Positions 43,889 to 52,977 of a DNA stretch of 64,000 bases are shown piece after piece. A program made the translations under genes and the position numbers. Numbering within the stretch: the stretch's first letter is position 1; each line of letters starts with the position of its first letter. The stretch lies in the NCBI GenBank assembly GCA_046590205.1, contig JBKJTT010000091.1, forward strand, positions 25,950 to 89,949, read 5' to 3'. The notes below the pieces were generated by a model. That model was not told the DNA's origin and did not search any database. It saw only the letters and a list, made by a program, of their open reading frames with translations. The stretch comes from DATDEW01 sp046590205 (GTDB taxonomy: Bacteria; Bacteroidota; Ignavibacteria; Palsa-1295).

Positions 43889-44830
43889 ATGCTTGGCAAC
43901 CGCAGTTTTGTTGTTCTGGATTTTCTTCCTGATCCTTCGACTATTGATATAGATAGACCGTGCCGAATCTATGGGTGGCCAAATACTGTCATATGCGGAA
44001 AGGTATCAGAGTATTACTTCCCCGAACACGATGCGCCTCTTTCTCTGCATTGTCATTACAATGGCAACGCTCAGTATGAAGAAAGTGGCCAGCATTACCA
44101 CATTGATGAGTCAAGTTATTTGCTCATTAACCAAGGACAAAGATATTCAATTACTATACGTTCGGAAGAACCAGTTGAAGCACTGTATGTATTTTTCAAA
44201 CCGGGCTATGCGGAAGAAGTTCATTCCTCGTTCTTCCATGAGCAGCGACACTTACTTGATGATCCTTATAGCGCTAAAGGGACGATCCGTTTTATTGATG
44301 CAAAGTATGACCACAATGAAGTTGTGAGCCCCTATCTTGGTCGAATACATTCACTCATGCAACTTGGCATGGCAACCGATGAACATCTTGAAGAGGAGTT
44401 CTCTTTGCTTATGGGTGCTATGCTTCGGAGTCAATATGATACACATCAGCACATGGAAAAACTACCTGCACTTAAGCGGACAACTCGGATAGAATTATAT
44501 AAACGCTTGCTCCGTGCGCGTGATTTTATAGAGTCATCATATACGTCAGAGATACCCCTCACACGAATAGCACACGAAGCGTATCTTTCCCCACATCATT
44601 TCTTACGTCAGTTCAAGTTACTCTTTGGAATGACACCGCATCAGTATGTCGTCTCGAAGCGACTTGAACTTGCTCTTGATCTATTAAAAGATAACTCATT
44701 CTCTATTACAGAGATTTGCAACAAAGTTGGATTTGAGTCTCTTGGTTCATTCAGCTGGATGTTCAAGAAGAAATTTGGAGATTCACCTGACCAGTATCGA
44801 AAAAAGATGGCGGGTATCATCATATCATAA
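43889..44830 (+). CDS. AraC family transcriptional regulator
   Basis: 313 aa from the ATG at 43889 (MLGNRSFVVLDF); the frame extends upstream through a hydrophobic, unconvincing stretch with only a TTG. The N-terminal ~170 residues look like a cupin ligand-binding domain (LSLHCHYNG...YHIDESSYLLINQGQRYSI). The C-terminal AraC/XylS double HTH has LTRIAHEAYLSPHHFLRQFK, GMTPHQYVVSKRLELALDLL and ITEICNKVGFESLGSFSWMF, FKKKFGDSPDQYRK. Ligand and targets unknown; no obvious adjacent regulated metabolic gene. Confidence 0.93.
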   Translation: MLGNRSFVVLDFLPDPSTIDIDRPCRIYGWPNTVICGKVSEYYFPEHDAPLSLHCHYNGNAQYEESGQHYHIDESSYLLINQGQRYSITIRSEEPVEALYVFFKPGYAEEVHSSFFHEQRHLLDDPYSAKGTIRFIDAKYDHNEVVSPYLGRIHSLMQLGMATDEHLEEEFSLLMGAMLRSQYDTHQHMEKLPALKRTTRIELYKRLLRARDFIESSYTSEIPLTRIAHEAYLSPHHFLRQFKLLFGMTPHQYVVSKRLELALDLLKDNSFSITEICNKVGFESLGSFSWMFKKKFGDSPDQYRKKMAGIIIS

Positions 44831-44843
44831 CAAATTAGCAATA

Positions 44844-44884
44844 GAGGAGAAACCAGAATGATTCGTTTCTTCCGTATATTGTAG
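44844..44884 (+). other. Candidate leader mini-ORF (MIRFFRIL)
   Basis: GAGGAG at 44844-44849, 8-nt spacer, ATG at 44858, eight codons, TAG at 44882-44884. A hairpin and terminator follow before yraN. Real translation is uncertain; the same bases contain TATATTGT, which could instead be a promoter element. Confidence 0.3.
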
Positions 44885-44964
44885 AGCAGATACCGAAAGT
44901 AACATTCACGGCCTTTGGCAGGACGATACGTCCGCTTCGTAAGCAATAAGAACATCTCAATACG

Positions 44965-44991
44965 AAAGCCGGATATACTCCGGCTTTTTTG
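44965..44991 (+). terminator. Rho-independent terminator upstream of yraN
   Basis: A 9-bp stem (44965-44973 with 44979-44987), loop TATAC, then a T-run. A smaller hairpin GGACG/CGTCC lies at 44921-44933. It ends the transcript from the AraC gene or a short RNA. Confidence 0.85.
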
Positions 44992-45022
44992 TTGTATATT
45001 GTATTCGAGAAAAGGAGCACCT

Positions 45023-45406
45023 ATGGTAATCGAACCACCAACACATCAATCACAAGCCAAAGCTAAAGGACGTGCCGGCGAAGAAGAGGCATGTAATTAC
45101 CTCACCAGTCTTGGATATGCAATTATCAAACGCAACTTCCAGTATGGGCAGATTGGCGAGATAGATATTGTTGCCAAAGATGGCGAGCAGCTTGTCTTTG
45201 TTGAAGTAAAAGCAAGAAACCAATATACACGGGGCAAACCCGAAGATGCAGTTGATGTCCGCAAACAGCGTCAGCTAAAGCGAGTATCGGAAGGGTACTA
45301 TCACATCAACAAGATCACCGACCAGGCATGTCGCTTCGATGTTGTCGCAATTGATAAAACAGGCGGAAAAACAGAAATTCGTCACTACAAAACGGCGTTC
45401 TACTAA
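45023..45406 (+). CDS. yraN: YraN family (UPF0102) nuclease-like protein
   Basis: 127 aa from the ATG at 45023 with AAAGGAG at 45011-45017. Signature blocks: KGRAGEEEACNYLTSLGY, GEIDIVAKDGEQLVFVEVKA (the GEID...FVEVK nuclease-like core), VDVRKQRQL and CRFDVVAI. PD-(D/E)XK fold family thought to act on branched DNA or resemble resolvases; function not settled. TATATTGT at 44995-45002 may be its -7 element. The next gene follows with almost no gap. Confidence 0.93.
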   Translation: MVIEPPTHQSQAKAKGRAGEEEACNYLTSLGYAIIKRNFQYGQIGEIDIVAKDGEQLVFVEVKARNQYTRGKPEDAVDVRKQRQLKRVSEGYYHINKITDQACRFDVVAIDKTGGKTEIRHYKTAFY

Positions 45407-45409
45407 GTG

Positions 45410-46108
45410 ATGATCTCATTTCAGAACGTTACATACCGCCCATCGTCCACCGAACCGCCAGTCCTTGATGGTGCATCTTTTACTGTTGCAAAGGGCGAGT
45501 TCGTGTTAATTGTAGGAAAAACCGGAACAGGAAAATCCACGATCTGTAAACTCCTGAATGGTGAACTCAAGCCCGATAGTGGCGAGATTCACGTCGGTGA
45601 TGTAATCGTCAATAGTCTGCGCGGAAGTGCTCTTCAGAGGTATCGCCGCTCAATAGGGTGTATCTATCACGATTTACCACTACTTGAGGATAAGACTGTT
45701 GCCGAGAATATATCATTCGCCCTTGAGGTGATAAAAAAACGAGGGAAAACGTCTATTCACCCAATAGTCGAGCATGCGCTAAATAGCGTAGGGCTTTGGG
45801 AGAAAGCCCAGTATTTTCCACGCCGGCTCTCACTCGGCGAGCGCCAGCGAGTTTCGATTGCACGAGCCCTTGTCATAGAACCGCTTGTTCTTTTTGCCGA
45901 TAGTGCAACCTCCCAGCTTGACTCCGAGAGCCGAAAAGAGATATTTTCTATACTTGAGAACGAGCACGTTCGAGGTATGACTATACTGAAGATGGTCAGC
46001 GAACATGACTCATTTGTAACCTCACCCAAAGGGATACGATGGTTAGAGCTGCTTGATGGTAAAGTGGAAGATTTTTTGCCTGTTACAAGCGGAGCGAACG
46101 CGGCGTAG
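45410..46108 (+). CDS. ABC transporter ATP-binding protein, FtsE-like, with altered Walker B
   Basis: 232 aa from the ATG at 45410 (a GTG at 45407 abuts the yraN stop). Walker A GKTGTGKST (36-44), Q-loop replaced by the segment CIYHDLPLLEDKTVAEN, signature LSLGERQRVSIARAL, then LFADSATSQLD where the catalytic Glu after Asp164 is Ser165. The H-loop His remains (VSEHDSF). The overall pattern is closest to FtsE/LolD ATPases. No permease (FtsX or LolC/E) is adjacent; neighbours are yraN and ribH. Loss of the general base suggests slow or no hydrolysis. Confidence 0.85.
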   Translation: MISFQNVTYRPSSTEPPVLDGASFTVAKGEFVLIVGKTGTGKSTICKLLNGELKPDSGEIHVGDVIVNSLRGSALQRYRRSIGCIYHDLPLLEDKTVAENISFALEVIKKRGKTSIHPIVEHALNSVGLWEKAQYFPRRLSLGERQRVSIARALVIEPLVLFADSATSQLDSESRKEIFSILENEHVRGMTILKMVSEHDSFVTSPKGIRWLELLDGKVEDFLPVTSGANAA

Positions 46109-46134
46109 CACCTGTTATACCCAAAACCTTTTTT

Positions 46135-46605
46135 ATGTACATGCCGATATTTCGAGGAAATACCGACGGAACCGGATTAAGCATCGGGATAGTAGTAAGC
46201 CGTTGGAATATTGATATTACAGGCTCACTTCAGCGTGGAGCCGAACGTGCGCTACTTGCCTGTGGTGTTGCTCAAAGCGACATTATTATTGCGGAAGTAC
46301 CCGGTGCTTTTGAGATTCCACTTGCCTGTGCCGAGCTCGCATCGTCTGGGAAAGTTGATGGCATTATCGCACTTGGCTGTGTCATTAAAGGGGAGACTGC
46401 GCACTTCGAGTATGTTTCCGCTGCCGCGATGCAAGGCATACGTGAAGTTGCACTGAAGTATCTTATACCGGTAACCTGTGGCATTTTGACAAGCTACACG
46501 ATAGAGCAATCGCTTGAACGTGCGGGAGATGATGAGCATAATAAAGGTTCGGAAGCTGCACTTGCTGCCATAGAGATGGCTCAACTACAAAAGATGTTGC
46601 GATGA
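46135..46605 (+). CDS. ribH: 6,7-dimethyl-8-ribityllumazine synthase
   Basis: 156 aa. Joins 5-amino-6-ribitylaminouracil with dihydroxybutanone phosphate, the penultimate riboflavin step; forms pentamers or icosahedra. Signature blocks: VVSRWN near residue 21, VPGAFEIPLA, ALGCVIKGETAHFEYV and PVTCGILTSYTIEQSLERAG. Length is normal. Its TGA overlaps the ATG of the PorZ-like gene (ATGA). ribD is elsewhere in the window. Confidence 0.97.
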   Translation: MYMPIFRGNTDGTGLSIGIVVSRWNIDITGSLQRGAERALLACGVAQSDIIIAEVPGAFEIPLACAELASSGKVDGIIALGCVIKGETAHFEYVSAAAMQGIREVALKYLIPVTCGILTSYTIEQSLERAGDDEHNKGSEAALAAIEMAQLQKMLR

Positions 46606-48899
46606 AGAAAACAATAGTACTTTTTCTCCTCTCTCTTATTTCAGTAGGTGGTTACTCGCAGCCGCTGCGCCAAGGCGAATGGAAGACGTATACCGCAATG
46701 AACGTCGTCAATGATCTCGCGCTTACAGCAGATTCGCTCCGTGCGTGGGTTGCTACTGAGGGTGGCGCATTCAGGATGGAGTTAGCTGATTTACAGCCGG
46801 AATCTTTCAAAAATCTGCGCACATCTGATGGATTGTCTTCTATTGAAATATCGGCTGTTGCTACAGATGATGAAAACAACATCTACTTCGGAGGACGAAG
46901 CGGTTCATTCGATATTTACAATGAATCATCACAGAGTGTAAAGAAGATACAGGATATTGCTCTTTCTTCGCTTGTTACCAAGAAGAATATCTATAGTATC
47001 ACGATAAATGATACGAAAGTATTTATAGCAGCAGGGTATGGTATTAGTATTTATAGCCGCACTTCGAACTCATTCCTTGAGACGGTAAATAAATTCGGTA
47101 ATCTTCCAACCGAGGACACTGCGTTTTCGGCTATGGAGTACAATGGCAATATTTATGTGATTACTTCTGAAGCTATTGCAATTGCGGATGCAAATTCACC
47201 AAACCTCTCTGCACCATTTGCTTGGCAGATAATCTCGGCTCCGGCTGGTGCATTACTTCGCTCGCAAGCTATCTTTGGAAATAAACTTGTTATCGGCGGA
47301 CTTGGAGGGCTATTTACCCTTGACCTTATCACACTTGAACTCACTAAAATTGATCTAACCGACCCAATTTCGTGCAGAAGACTCTTTGTTGGCAATAGCA
47401 AGCTTTATGTCTTGGATGCAAATAGTAACGGACGATTGGCAACTTCTACCGACCTCGTCAACTTTTCTTACACACAAATAGCAACCGGCAGCGCGCAATC
47501 ACAACCAACTTCATTTACAAAGACCGCCTCCGGGGCAATTCTCTATGGATTTGGTTCAGGGGGCACAACATTTGTGCCAGCTACTGGTGTACCTATCTAT
47601 GAATTATATTCTCCGGGGCCATTAACGAATACACCTTCAAACTTACACTACTCATCTTCACAAGAAAAATTGTTTTCTGTTTTTAATACATCAGGTCTTT
47701 CTGTTTTTGATATGACTTCTTCAAGGTGGATCGGCTATTCAACCGTAGGTGGTACACAATTACCAAAAACCGATTACAAAAATGTCTTTTATGATTCAAC
47801 GCGCAGTGTACTATGGCTATCATGCGGCGGACCCGGCATTATCAAAGCACAATTCAATGGGGACGCTCTTTCGTATTCACTAAAAGATATTAATTCCGGG
47901 CTGCCTTCGAGCGATGCAAGCGGAAACAACTTTATTGTTACAGGGCAGGGGATTCTTGATAGTAAAGGTGATATGGCATTTGCGGTGTGGGCATTCAATG
48001 GGGAGGCACTTTCAAAAACTTCCGACGGTAATTCATTTACCAATACACAACTGAACACACCCGGCGGTTTATTCCGTCCATATGGCACGATTGCTCAAGA
48101 CCTTGATGGGTATTATTTTATTGGCACGATCGGAAACACAAGTCCGCCTCCGTATGGTGTGCTCTATGTTGCTCCTGATGGTACGACTGGTGCAATACCG
48201 GGTGGTACAAGCGGTACGATCTCAAACCCAAATGTGAATGCTCTCATTGTGGACCAAGATAATGGATTGTGGTGTGGTACAAGTGTTGGTATAGAGATCG
48301 TCAGCCATTTTCGTAGCGGAGCATCTGGTACGACAGAATTTCGAGCACGAAAAGTACCATTTCTTGACCAGCAGGTAGTAAAGTCAATTGCAGTTGATGG
48401 TGTCGGCAATAAATGGGTAGGGACGGAGAACGGTGTCTTTGTAGTTTCAGCAGATGGTGCTGATTCAATTGCACATTATACAAAGTCAAATTCACCGCTG
48501 CTCGATAATAGCATCTACACAATAGCAATTGACACTAAACATGGCGAGGTGTATATCGGTACGCTCAAAGGTATCTCTCGCACAAGTTCGATCTTCAAAC
48601 AAGGTGGTACTGATTATACGGGTATGTATGTGTATCCGAACCCTTTGATTCAATCAGAGTTTGACAAACCAACTATGACGATCACAGGTCTTGTCAATGG
48701 CTCTACGGTGAAGATATACACAATTTCGAGCAGATTAATAAAGACCATTGACGGCACCCTCCTTGGCTCTACCGTCACATGGGACGGTAAGGATGAAAAT
48801 GGTAAAGACCTTGCAAGTGGTGTGTATCTGGTGAGCGCAACATCTGCTCTTGCCGAGGAATCCGGACAGACAAAATTCGTGTTAGTCCGCAAAAAGTAG
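46602..48899 (+). CDS. porZ: Probable T9SS attachment-complex protein PorZ
   Basis: 765 aa, close to P. gingivalis PorZ (about 776). Signal peptide ~1-19 (IVLFLLSLISVGGYSQ), then GEWKTYTAMNVVNDLAL, the typical PorZ start. Two seven-bladed propellers follow with two-component-regulator-propeller type repeats (WVATEGGAFRM, FGGRSGSFDIY, WCGTSVGIEIV, WVGTENGVFVV, YIGTLKGISRT). The C-terminal ~80 residues are a CTD-like domain (VYPNPLIQSE, SGVYLVSAT, FVLVRKK). PorZ works with PorU, PorV and PorQ at the surface, delivering anionic LPS for cargo attachment. A generic propeller-type T9SS cargo is the alternative. Confidence 0.75.
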   Translation: MKKTIVLFLLSLISVGGYSQPLRQGEWKTYTAMNVVNDLALTADSLRAWVATEGGAFRMELADLQPESFKNLRTSDGLSSIEISAVATDDENNIYFGGRSGSFDIYNESSQSVKKIQDIALSSLVTKKNIYSITINDTKVFIAAGYGISIYSRTSNSFLETVNKFGNLPTEDTAFSAMEYNGNIYVITSEAIAIADANSPNLSAPFAWQIISAPAGALLRSQAIFGNKLVIGGLGGLFTLDLITLELTKIDLTDPISCRRLFVGNSKLYVLDANSNGRLATSTDLVNFSYTQIATGSAQSQPTSFTKTASGAILYGFGSGGTTFVPATGVPIYELYSPGPLTNTPSNLHYSSSQEKLFSVFNTSGLSVFDMTSSRWIGYSTVGGTQLPKTDYKNVFYDSTRSVLWLSCGGPGIIKAQFNGDALSYSLKDINSGLPSSDASGNNFIVTGQGILDSKGDMAFAVWAFNGEALSKTSDGNSFTNTQLNTPGGLFRPYGTIAQDLDGYYFIGTIGNTSPPPYGVLYVAPDGTTGAIPGGTSGTISNPNVNALIVDQDNGLWCGTSVGIEIVSHFRSGASGTTEFRARKVPFLDQQVVKSIAVDGVGNKWVGTENGVFVVSADGADSIAHYTKSNSPLLDNSIYTIAIDTKHGEVYIGTLKGISRTSSIFKQGGTDYTGMYVYPNPLIQSEFDKPTMTITGLVNGSTVKIYTISSRLIKTIDGTLLGSTVTWDGKDENGKDLASGVYLVSATSALAEESGQTKFVLVRKK

Positions 48900-48905
48900 A
48901 ACCCT

Positions 48906-49172
48906 ATGCCTAATTATGATTATCGTTGCACCTCATGCGGAAACGTTGAAGAAATATTTCAAAGCATGTCGGAAGCGTCATTAAGCACATGCCCCGCATG
49001 CGGCAAAGAAACCTTCGAGCGGATTGTTACCGGGGGTGCGGGAGTGCTCTATAAAGGGGAAGGATGGTACGTGACTGACTACTCGAAGAAATCATCAGGC
49101 GGGAAAGAGGCAACTTCAACTCCGGTTGTTCCTGCAACAGAGACAAAAGCACCTGCTCCAAAAGCTGATTGA
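48906..49172 (+). CDS. FmdB family zinc-ribbon protein
   Basis: 88 aa. N-terminal FmdB zinc ribbon: YDYRCTSCGNVEEIFQSM with the first CxxC, then CPACGK, followed by ERIVTGGAGVLYKGEGWYVTD, the usual continuation. C-terminus is an Ala/Pro/Thr-rich tail, probably disordered. Regulatory or metal-binding role assumed; function unknown. 6 bp after the PorZ-like gene. Confidence 0.92.
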   Translation: MPNYDYRCTSCGNVEEIFQSMSEASLSTCPACGKETFERIVTGGAGVLYKGEGWYVTDYSKKSSGGKEATSTPVVPATETKAPAPKAD

Positions 49173-49182
49173 TCATTCCGCC

Positions 49183-49212
49183 ATTGGTAGTCCGTTCTGA
49201 CGGACTACCAAT
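49183..49212. terminator. Hairpin between convergent genes
   Basis: Perfect 13-bp stem (49183-49195 with 49200-49212), loop TCTG. No T-tract on either side, so termination may be weak or factor-assisted. Sits between fmdB (+) and the T9SS cargo gene (-). Confidence 0.55.
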
Positions 49213-49224
49213 AATACAAGACAA

Positions 49225-50946
49225 TTAATATACTTCTATCTGCTGTACCAAATGTCCACCCCCCGAACTTGATATATCAAGTAAGTATGAACCAGCAGGA
49301 ATAGCATTCAAAGGTACTTCGAGCGTTGACTTTCCGCTCATAAATTCAGAGGGAGGAATACTTGAAACTTCTCTTCCAAGTATATCACGAACAACAACGG
49401 TTATCTTTGCTTCTTTTGTAAGTGCCAGATCAACTTTGATGTTACTGCCTATTCGAGCTGGCTGCGGATAGATGTTAGCAGTAAAATCACTCATCGGAGA
49501 CTCTCTTCTAACTCCTCCTTGTGACTGTGAGACGAGCACATAGAACGGATCACTTGATGCACGGATTGTATCAAGTGTAGGTAATACAGCAGAGACACGA
49601 ATATATGCTTGCTCGGTTTGCGGGCTTGGTACAAACCATGAATGTGTAGTACCGGTCTTATTTTTGCTTACAATACCCCAATTCTTTCCGCCGTTTGCAG
49701 AGTACTCTATATCAACCTTCTCGATGCCTATCTTTGACCATTCAATGATAAACGGCTTATTGATATATGCTGTATCATCGCCATTAGGGTGGATTACTTG
49801 AATATCAAAGTCCTTGGTGCGAATGATGAAGTTACCCGTTTGAACTATCACAGGTCCCCCGGGGGTAAGGTCTGATACACGAATTTTACCGAGATTTGTG
49901 GTTGTGTTCGGGGCAGTCCAAAAAACGGGACTTTTCTTCGCGTTCGTGATCGTGGTGTATGTCACACCGCCATCAAGTGAGTATTCTATTTTCACAGAAT
50001 CAATGCTTGTCTTATCAAATCCGATAACGATAAGGTCATCAGGGTTGTAGGAGATACCGTTGAGCGGCACTTCATTGAGTGCAAGTGCCTTAGGCGGAGC
50101 TTGCAGGGTATCGAAGTTCCCCTTGAGCCTTGCCGCTTGAATGACCTCAAATGCATTGTTCTTTGTCTTTTCAACAAAAGATGAAAGCTTCAAGTTAGGA
50201 AGTTTGTATCCAAAACTTGAGCTCTTCGAAATATCTTGTTGATAGGTTACGACAACTTTTGTGCCGATAGGTTTTCCAACAAGATCAACCGGTTTTCCTA
50301 TTGTGGTGATATAACGCACCACATTATCATGGTGGGTCGGTCCCGGTGGTTTTTCGTCAGGGCATTGGGGGAAGAATACAGCATCTTCAGTTACTGCAAA
50401 ATAGATAGTAAGTGGGTCAGGGATAGACTCAAGTGATGTTACTTCAACATTTGCAACAAGCCGCCAAAAATCCGCCTGACCGAGTTTATCAAGTGTTGCA
50501 TTAACCAGACGAATCTTTACAGCAGGTGCTATCGTTAATCGTTCGGTGATGCGTGGGTCCCACTCTTGCCGCGGGCTTCCTGATCCGCCTTGCACGCCAC
50601 TTGTGTGACGTTTGCCGGTAGAAGAAAAGATCGTATGGTCAACCGCTCCCATAAAGATTGTGTAAGGAGGTTGGTTGGTGCCGGTCAGTCGTGCATGTTC
50701 CTTGAAGGATTCCGGCGAGACCATTGGGTCAGCTACATTTGTGATATGGTGATTTAGAAAAACCACCTTTGCGCCGAGAGCTGATTCCATCGTCCCTTTG
50801 AACTGTGCATCCAGCGTATTACCCGATGGGCAGAGGTCATAGCTATTGGTGAATGTCTCAAAGAGAACGATACGTTCTTCTTGTGCAAATGTAAAGGATG
50901 CACTACAAAGAAGAAGTGTAATAAAAATACTACGTAGTGAACGCAT
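49225..50946 (-). CDS. Omp28-like secreted protein with T9SS sorting domain
   Basis: 573 aa from the ATG at 50946, preceded by GGAG; an in-frame ATG at 50973 is less likely. Signal peptide (SIFITLLLCSASFTFAQ). The mature N-terminus IVLFETFTNSYDLCPSGN resembles the thioredoxin-like start of Omp28-type proteins ('FT...C..CP'), but only one Cys of the CxxC pair remains. Later, Ig-like repeats (VIGFDKTSIDSVKIEYSLDG; IIEWSKIGIEKVDIEYSANG) and a T9SS CTD (NIYPQPARIG, GSYLLDI, QQIEVY). Probably a surface or matrix protein. Confidence 0.85.
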   Translation of the reverse strand: MRSLRSIFITLLLCSASFTFAQEERIVLFETFTNSYDLCPSGNTLDAQFKGTMESALGAKVVFLNHHITNVADPMVSPESFKEHARLTGTNQPPYTIFMGAVDHTIFSSTGKRHTSGVQGGSGSPRQEWDPRITERLTIAPAVKIRLVNATLDKLGQADFWRLVANVEVTSLESIPDPLTIYFAVTEDAVFFPQCPDEKPPGPTHHDNVVRYITTIGKPVDLVGKPIGTKVVVTYQQDISKSSSFGYKLPNLKLSSFVEKTKNNAFEVIQAARLKGNFDTLQAPPKALALNEVPLNGISYNPDDLIVIGFDKTSIDSVKIEYSLDGGVTYTTITNAKKSPVFWTAPNTTTNLGKIRVSDLTPGGPVIVQTGNFIIRTKDFDIQVIHPNGDDTAYINKPFIIEWSKIGIEKVDIEYSANGGKNWGIVSKNKTGTTHSWFVPSPQTEQAYIRVSAVLPTLDTIRASSDPFYVLVSQSQGGVRRESPMSDFTANIYPQPARIGSNIKVDLALTKEAKITVVVRDILGREVSSIPPSEFMSGKSTLEVPLNAIPAGSYLLDISSSGGGHLVQQIEVY

Positions 50947-51085
50947 ATTAAACTCCAAATTATAACAACACAACAGGACTCTTATCCCTTAAGAGTGTAT
51001 CTTAAGAAAAAGAAATAACAGGAGTTCGTTCCTACAGAGAAAGAACGATAAAATATTGGAATATAGCTAAAAGAGACAGAGCGGA

Positions 51086-51295
51086 TTAATTTGCCATCAA
51101 AGCCGGCTTGCCGCTTGGGTATTCTAAGCCGAGATCACGGTAAATATCTGCAAGTGCGCGGGAGTTATAATCTTTTTTGGTAATGGTCTTTCCGGTGCGG
51201 GAGAGGCGGTTAAGTTCAGCTACTTTCTGTTCTTGCGCCTGTTCAAAGTTTGTGCTAAGGGCATTCTCTAATTTATCTTTCAATGATTCTCTCAT
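51086..51295 (-). CDS. Small cytoplasmic protein of unknown function (69 aa)
   Basis: Starts MRESLKDKLENAL, mostly charged helix, ends with YRDLGLEYPSGKPALMAN. No signal or membrane segment and no motif recognised. It lies alone between a T9SS cargo gene and the response regulator on the same strand, with gaps of 139 and 80 bp. The composition is coding-like, and the competing plus-strand frame in this spot is Phe/Ser-rich and less plausible. Confidence 0.6.
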   Translation of the reverse strand: MRESLKDKLENALSTNFEQAQEQKVAELNRLSRTGKTITKKDYNSRALADIYRDLGLEYPSGKPALMAN

Positions 51296-51375
51296 ATTTC
51301 TTTTTAATAATGAACGACATATATTTTTCTATAGCCCATATATAACACAGAGATCGGTTCTATTGTTTCTATCTC

Positions 51376-52920
51376 TTACTCAGCATCTTCTTCAATAACT
51401 TCTTCGCCCTCTTTCATAAGTCCGTAGCTACGCATCTTGGTATAGAGATGTGAACGCTGAATATCAAGTGCTTTCGCTGTGCGGCTTACATTCCAGTTAT
51501 ACTCTCGAAGCCGTTCGGTAATATATATCTTCTCTGCAAGTTCTTTGAAATCACGGAATGTACCTGCATTGAGTGCTTCTTGCAGCGGGCTATTTGCCTG
51601 CGCCGCAAAGTATGCATCTGTTTCTGCCGCTTGCATACGGGCAATGTCGGTTGGCGTAAGTATGACGCTCTTGGCAAGATCATCAGAACCACTTGTTGTC
51701 ACTTGAGGTGTTGGTTGTTGAGTCATCATACTGAATGCAACTCCAAGACGTTCTACATCATCTTTTTGAACAACATCACTATGCGTAAGTATGACAATTC
51801 GTTCGATGATGTTCCGAAGCTCTCGTATGTTGCCTGAATATGGCAACGCCATCATAAGTGCCATTGCTTGATCGTCGAACTTGATAGGTTTACGTTTTGA
51901 AACCCCCGCAAACTCTTCGGCAAATGCTCGAACAAGTATTGCGATATCTTCACGTCGCTGGCGAAGCGGCGGAACGTGGATCGGGATCACATTCAAACGA
52001 TGATAAAGATCCTCGCGAAAATGTCCCACACGTATTTCTTCAGGAAGATTTTTATTCGTCGCGGCAAGAACACGGACATCAACTTTTATCGGCTTGCCTG
52101 TTGAGCTTCCGACGCGTTCAATCCACCCCTCATCAATGACCTTAAGCACTTTCGCTTGCGCTTCAAGCGACATATCGCCGATCTCATCCATGAAAAGCGT
52201 CCCACCATCTGCTTGCTCGAACTTACCAATACGTTGACCAAGCGCTCCAGTGAATGAGCCCTTCTCATGTCCGAAGAGTTCGCTCTCGATCAAGTCTTTG
52301 GGGATAGCTGCGCAGTTTACTTCAATGAATGGCTTATCGCGACGACCAGAATTTTTATGAATTGCTCGTGCGACAAGTTCTTTACCTGAACCGTTCTCAC
52401 CTGTGATAAGCACTCGTGCGTCTGTTGGTGCAACACGCTCGATCATTTGTCTGATGCTTCGCATCGCAGCAGAGTTGCCGAGCATTTGACCTGTACCGAC
52501 AAGTTGATGGCTTAAAGTGCGGACTTGCGTTTCGAGATGTTTATTCTCTGTCTCAAGATGCTTCTTTTCAAGAGCATTGCGTACAAGTAGCAGTAGCCTC
52601 TCTCTATCGGGCGGTTTCTCAACGAAGTCAAACGCCCCAAGCTTTGTTGCTTCAACTGCCGTTTCGATATTCCCATGACCGGAGATCATGATCACAGGAA
52701 TTTCTGATTGAATATCTCTGATATGTTTGAGTGTTTCGAGACCATCCCACCCCTCCATCTTGACATCAAGGAGGATGCAATCAACTTCTTCGTTCTGGAT
52801 TATCTTAAATCCTTCCTGCCCTGACTTTGCAGTCACAACAGTATGTTTTTCAAGTTCAAAGATCCATGCAAGCGTTTCGCGTATTGCTTCTTCGTCGTCA
52901 ATGATAAGTATTCGAGACAT
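51376..52920 (-). CDS. Sigma-54-dependent NtrC-family response regulator
   Basis: 514 aa in three parts. Receiver domain (1-~120) with phospho-acceptor Asp52 (LLDVKMEGWD) and the acidic pair Asp8/Asp9. AAA+ domain with Walker A GENGSGKE (174-181) and the sigma-54 contact loop GSFTGA (221-226, a variant of GAFTGA), then GGTLFMDEIGDM (Walker B). Fis-type HTH near the C-terminus (NWNVSRTAKALDIQRSHLY), ending in an acidic tail. It activates sigma-54 promoters on phosphorylation. No histidine kinase is nearby, so it is an orphan. Confidence 0.96.
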   Translation of the reverse strand: MSRILIIDDEEAIRETLAWIFELEKHTVVTAKSGQEGFKIIQNEEVDCILLDVKMEGWDGLETLKHIRDIQSEIPVIMISGHGNIETAVEATKLGAFDFVEKPPDRERLLLLVRNALEKKHLETENKHLETQVRTLSHQLVGTGQMLGNSAAMRSIRQMIERVAPTDARVLITGENGSGKELVARAIHKNSGRRDKPFIEVNCAAIPKDLIESELFGHEKGSFTGALGQRIGKFEQADGGTLFMDEIGDMSLEAQAKVLKVIDEGWIERVGSSTGKPIKVDVRVLAATNKNLPEEIRVGHFREDLYHRLNVIPIHVPPLRQRREDIAILVRAFAEEFAGVSKRKPIKFDDQAMALMMALPYSGNIRELRNIIERIVILTHSDVVQKDDVERLGVAFSMMTQQPTPQVTTSGSDDLAKSVILTPTDIARMQAAETDAYFAAQANSPLQEALNAGTFRDFKELAEKIYITERLREYNWNVSRTAKALDIQRSHLYTKMRSYGLMKEGEEVIEEDAE

Positions 52921-52977
52921 AGCTAAGGTGAATTTATCTGACGATATAACTCACTTTGCTACTGTATAGTTTTGTGG

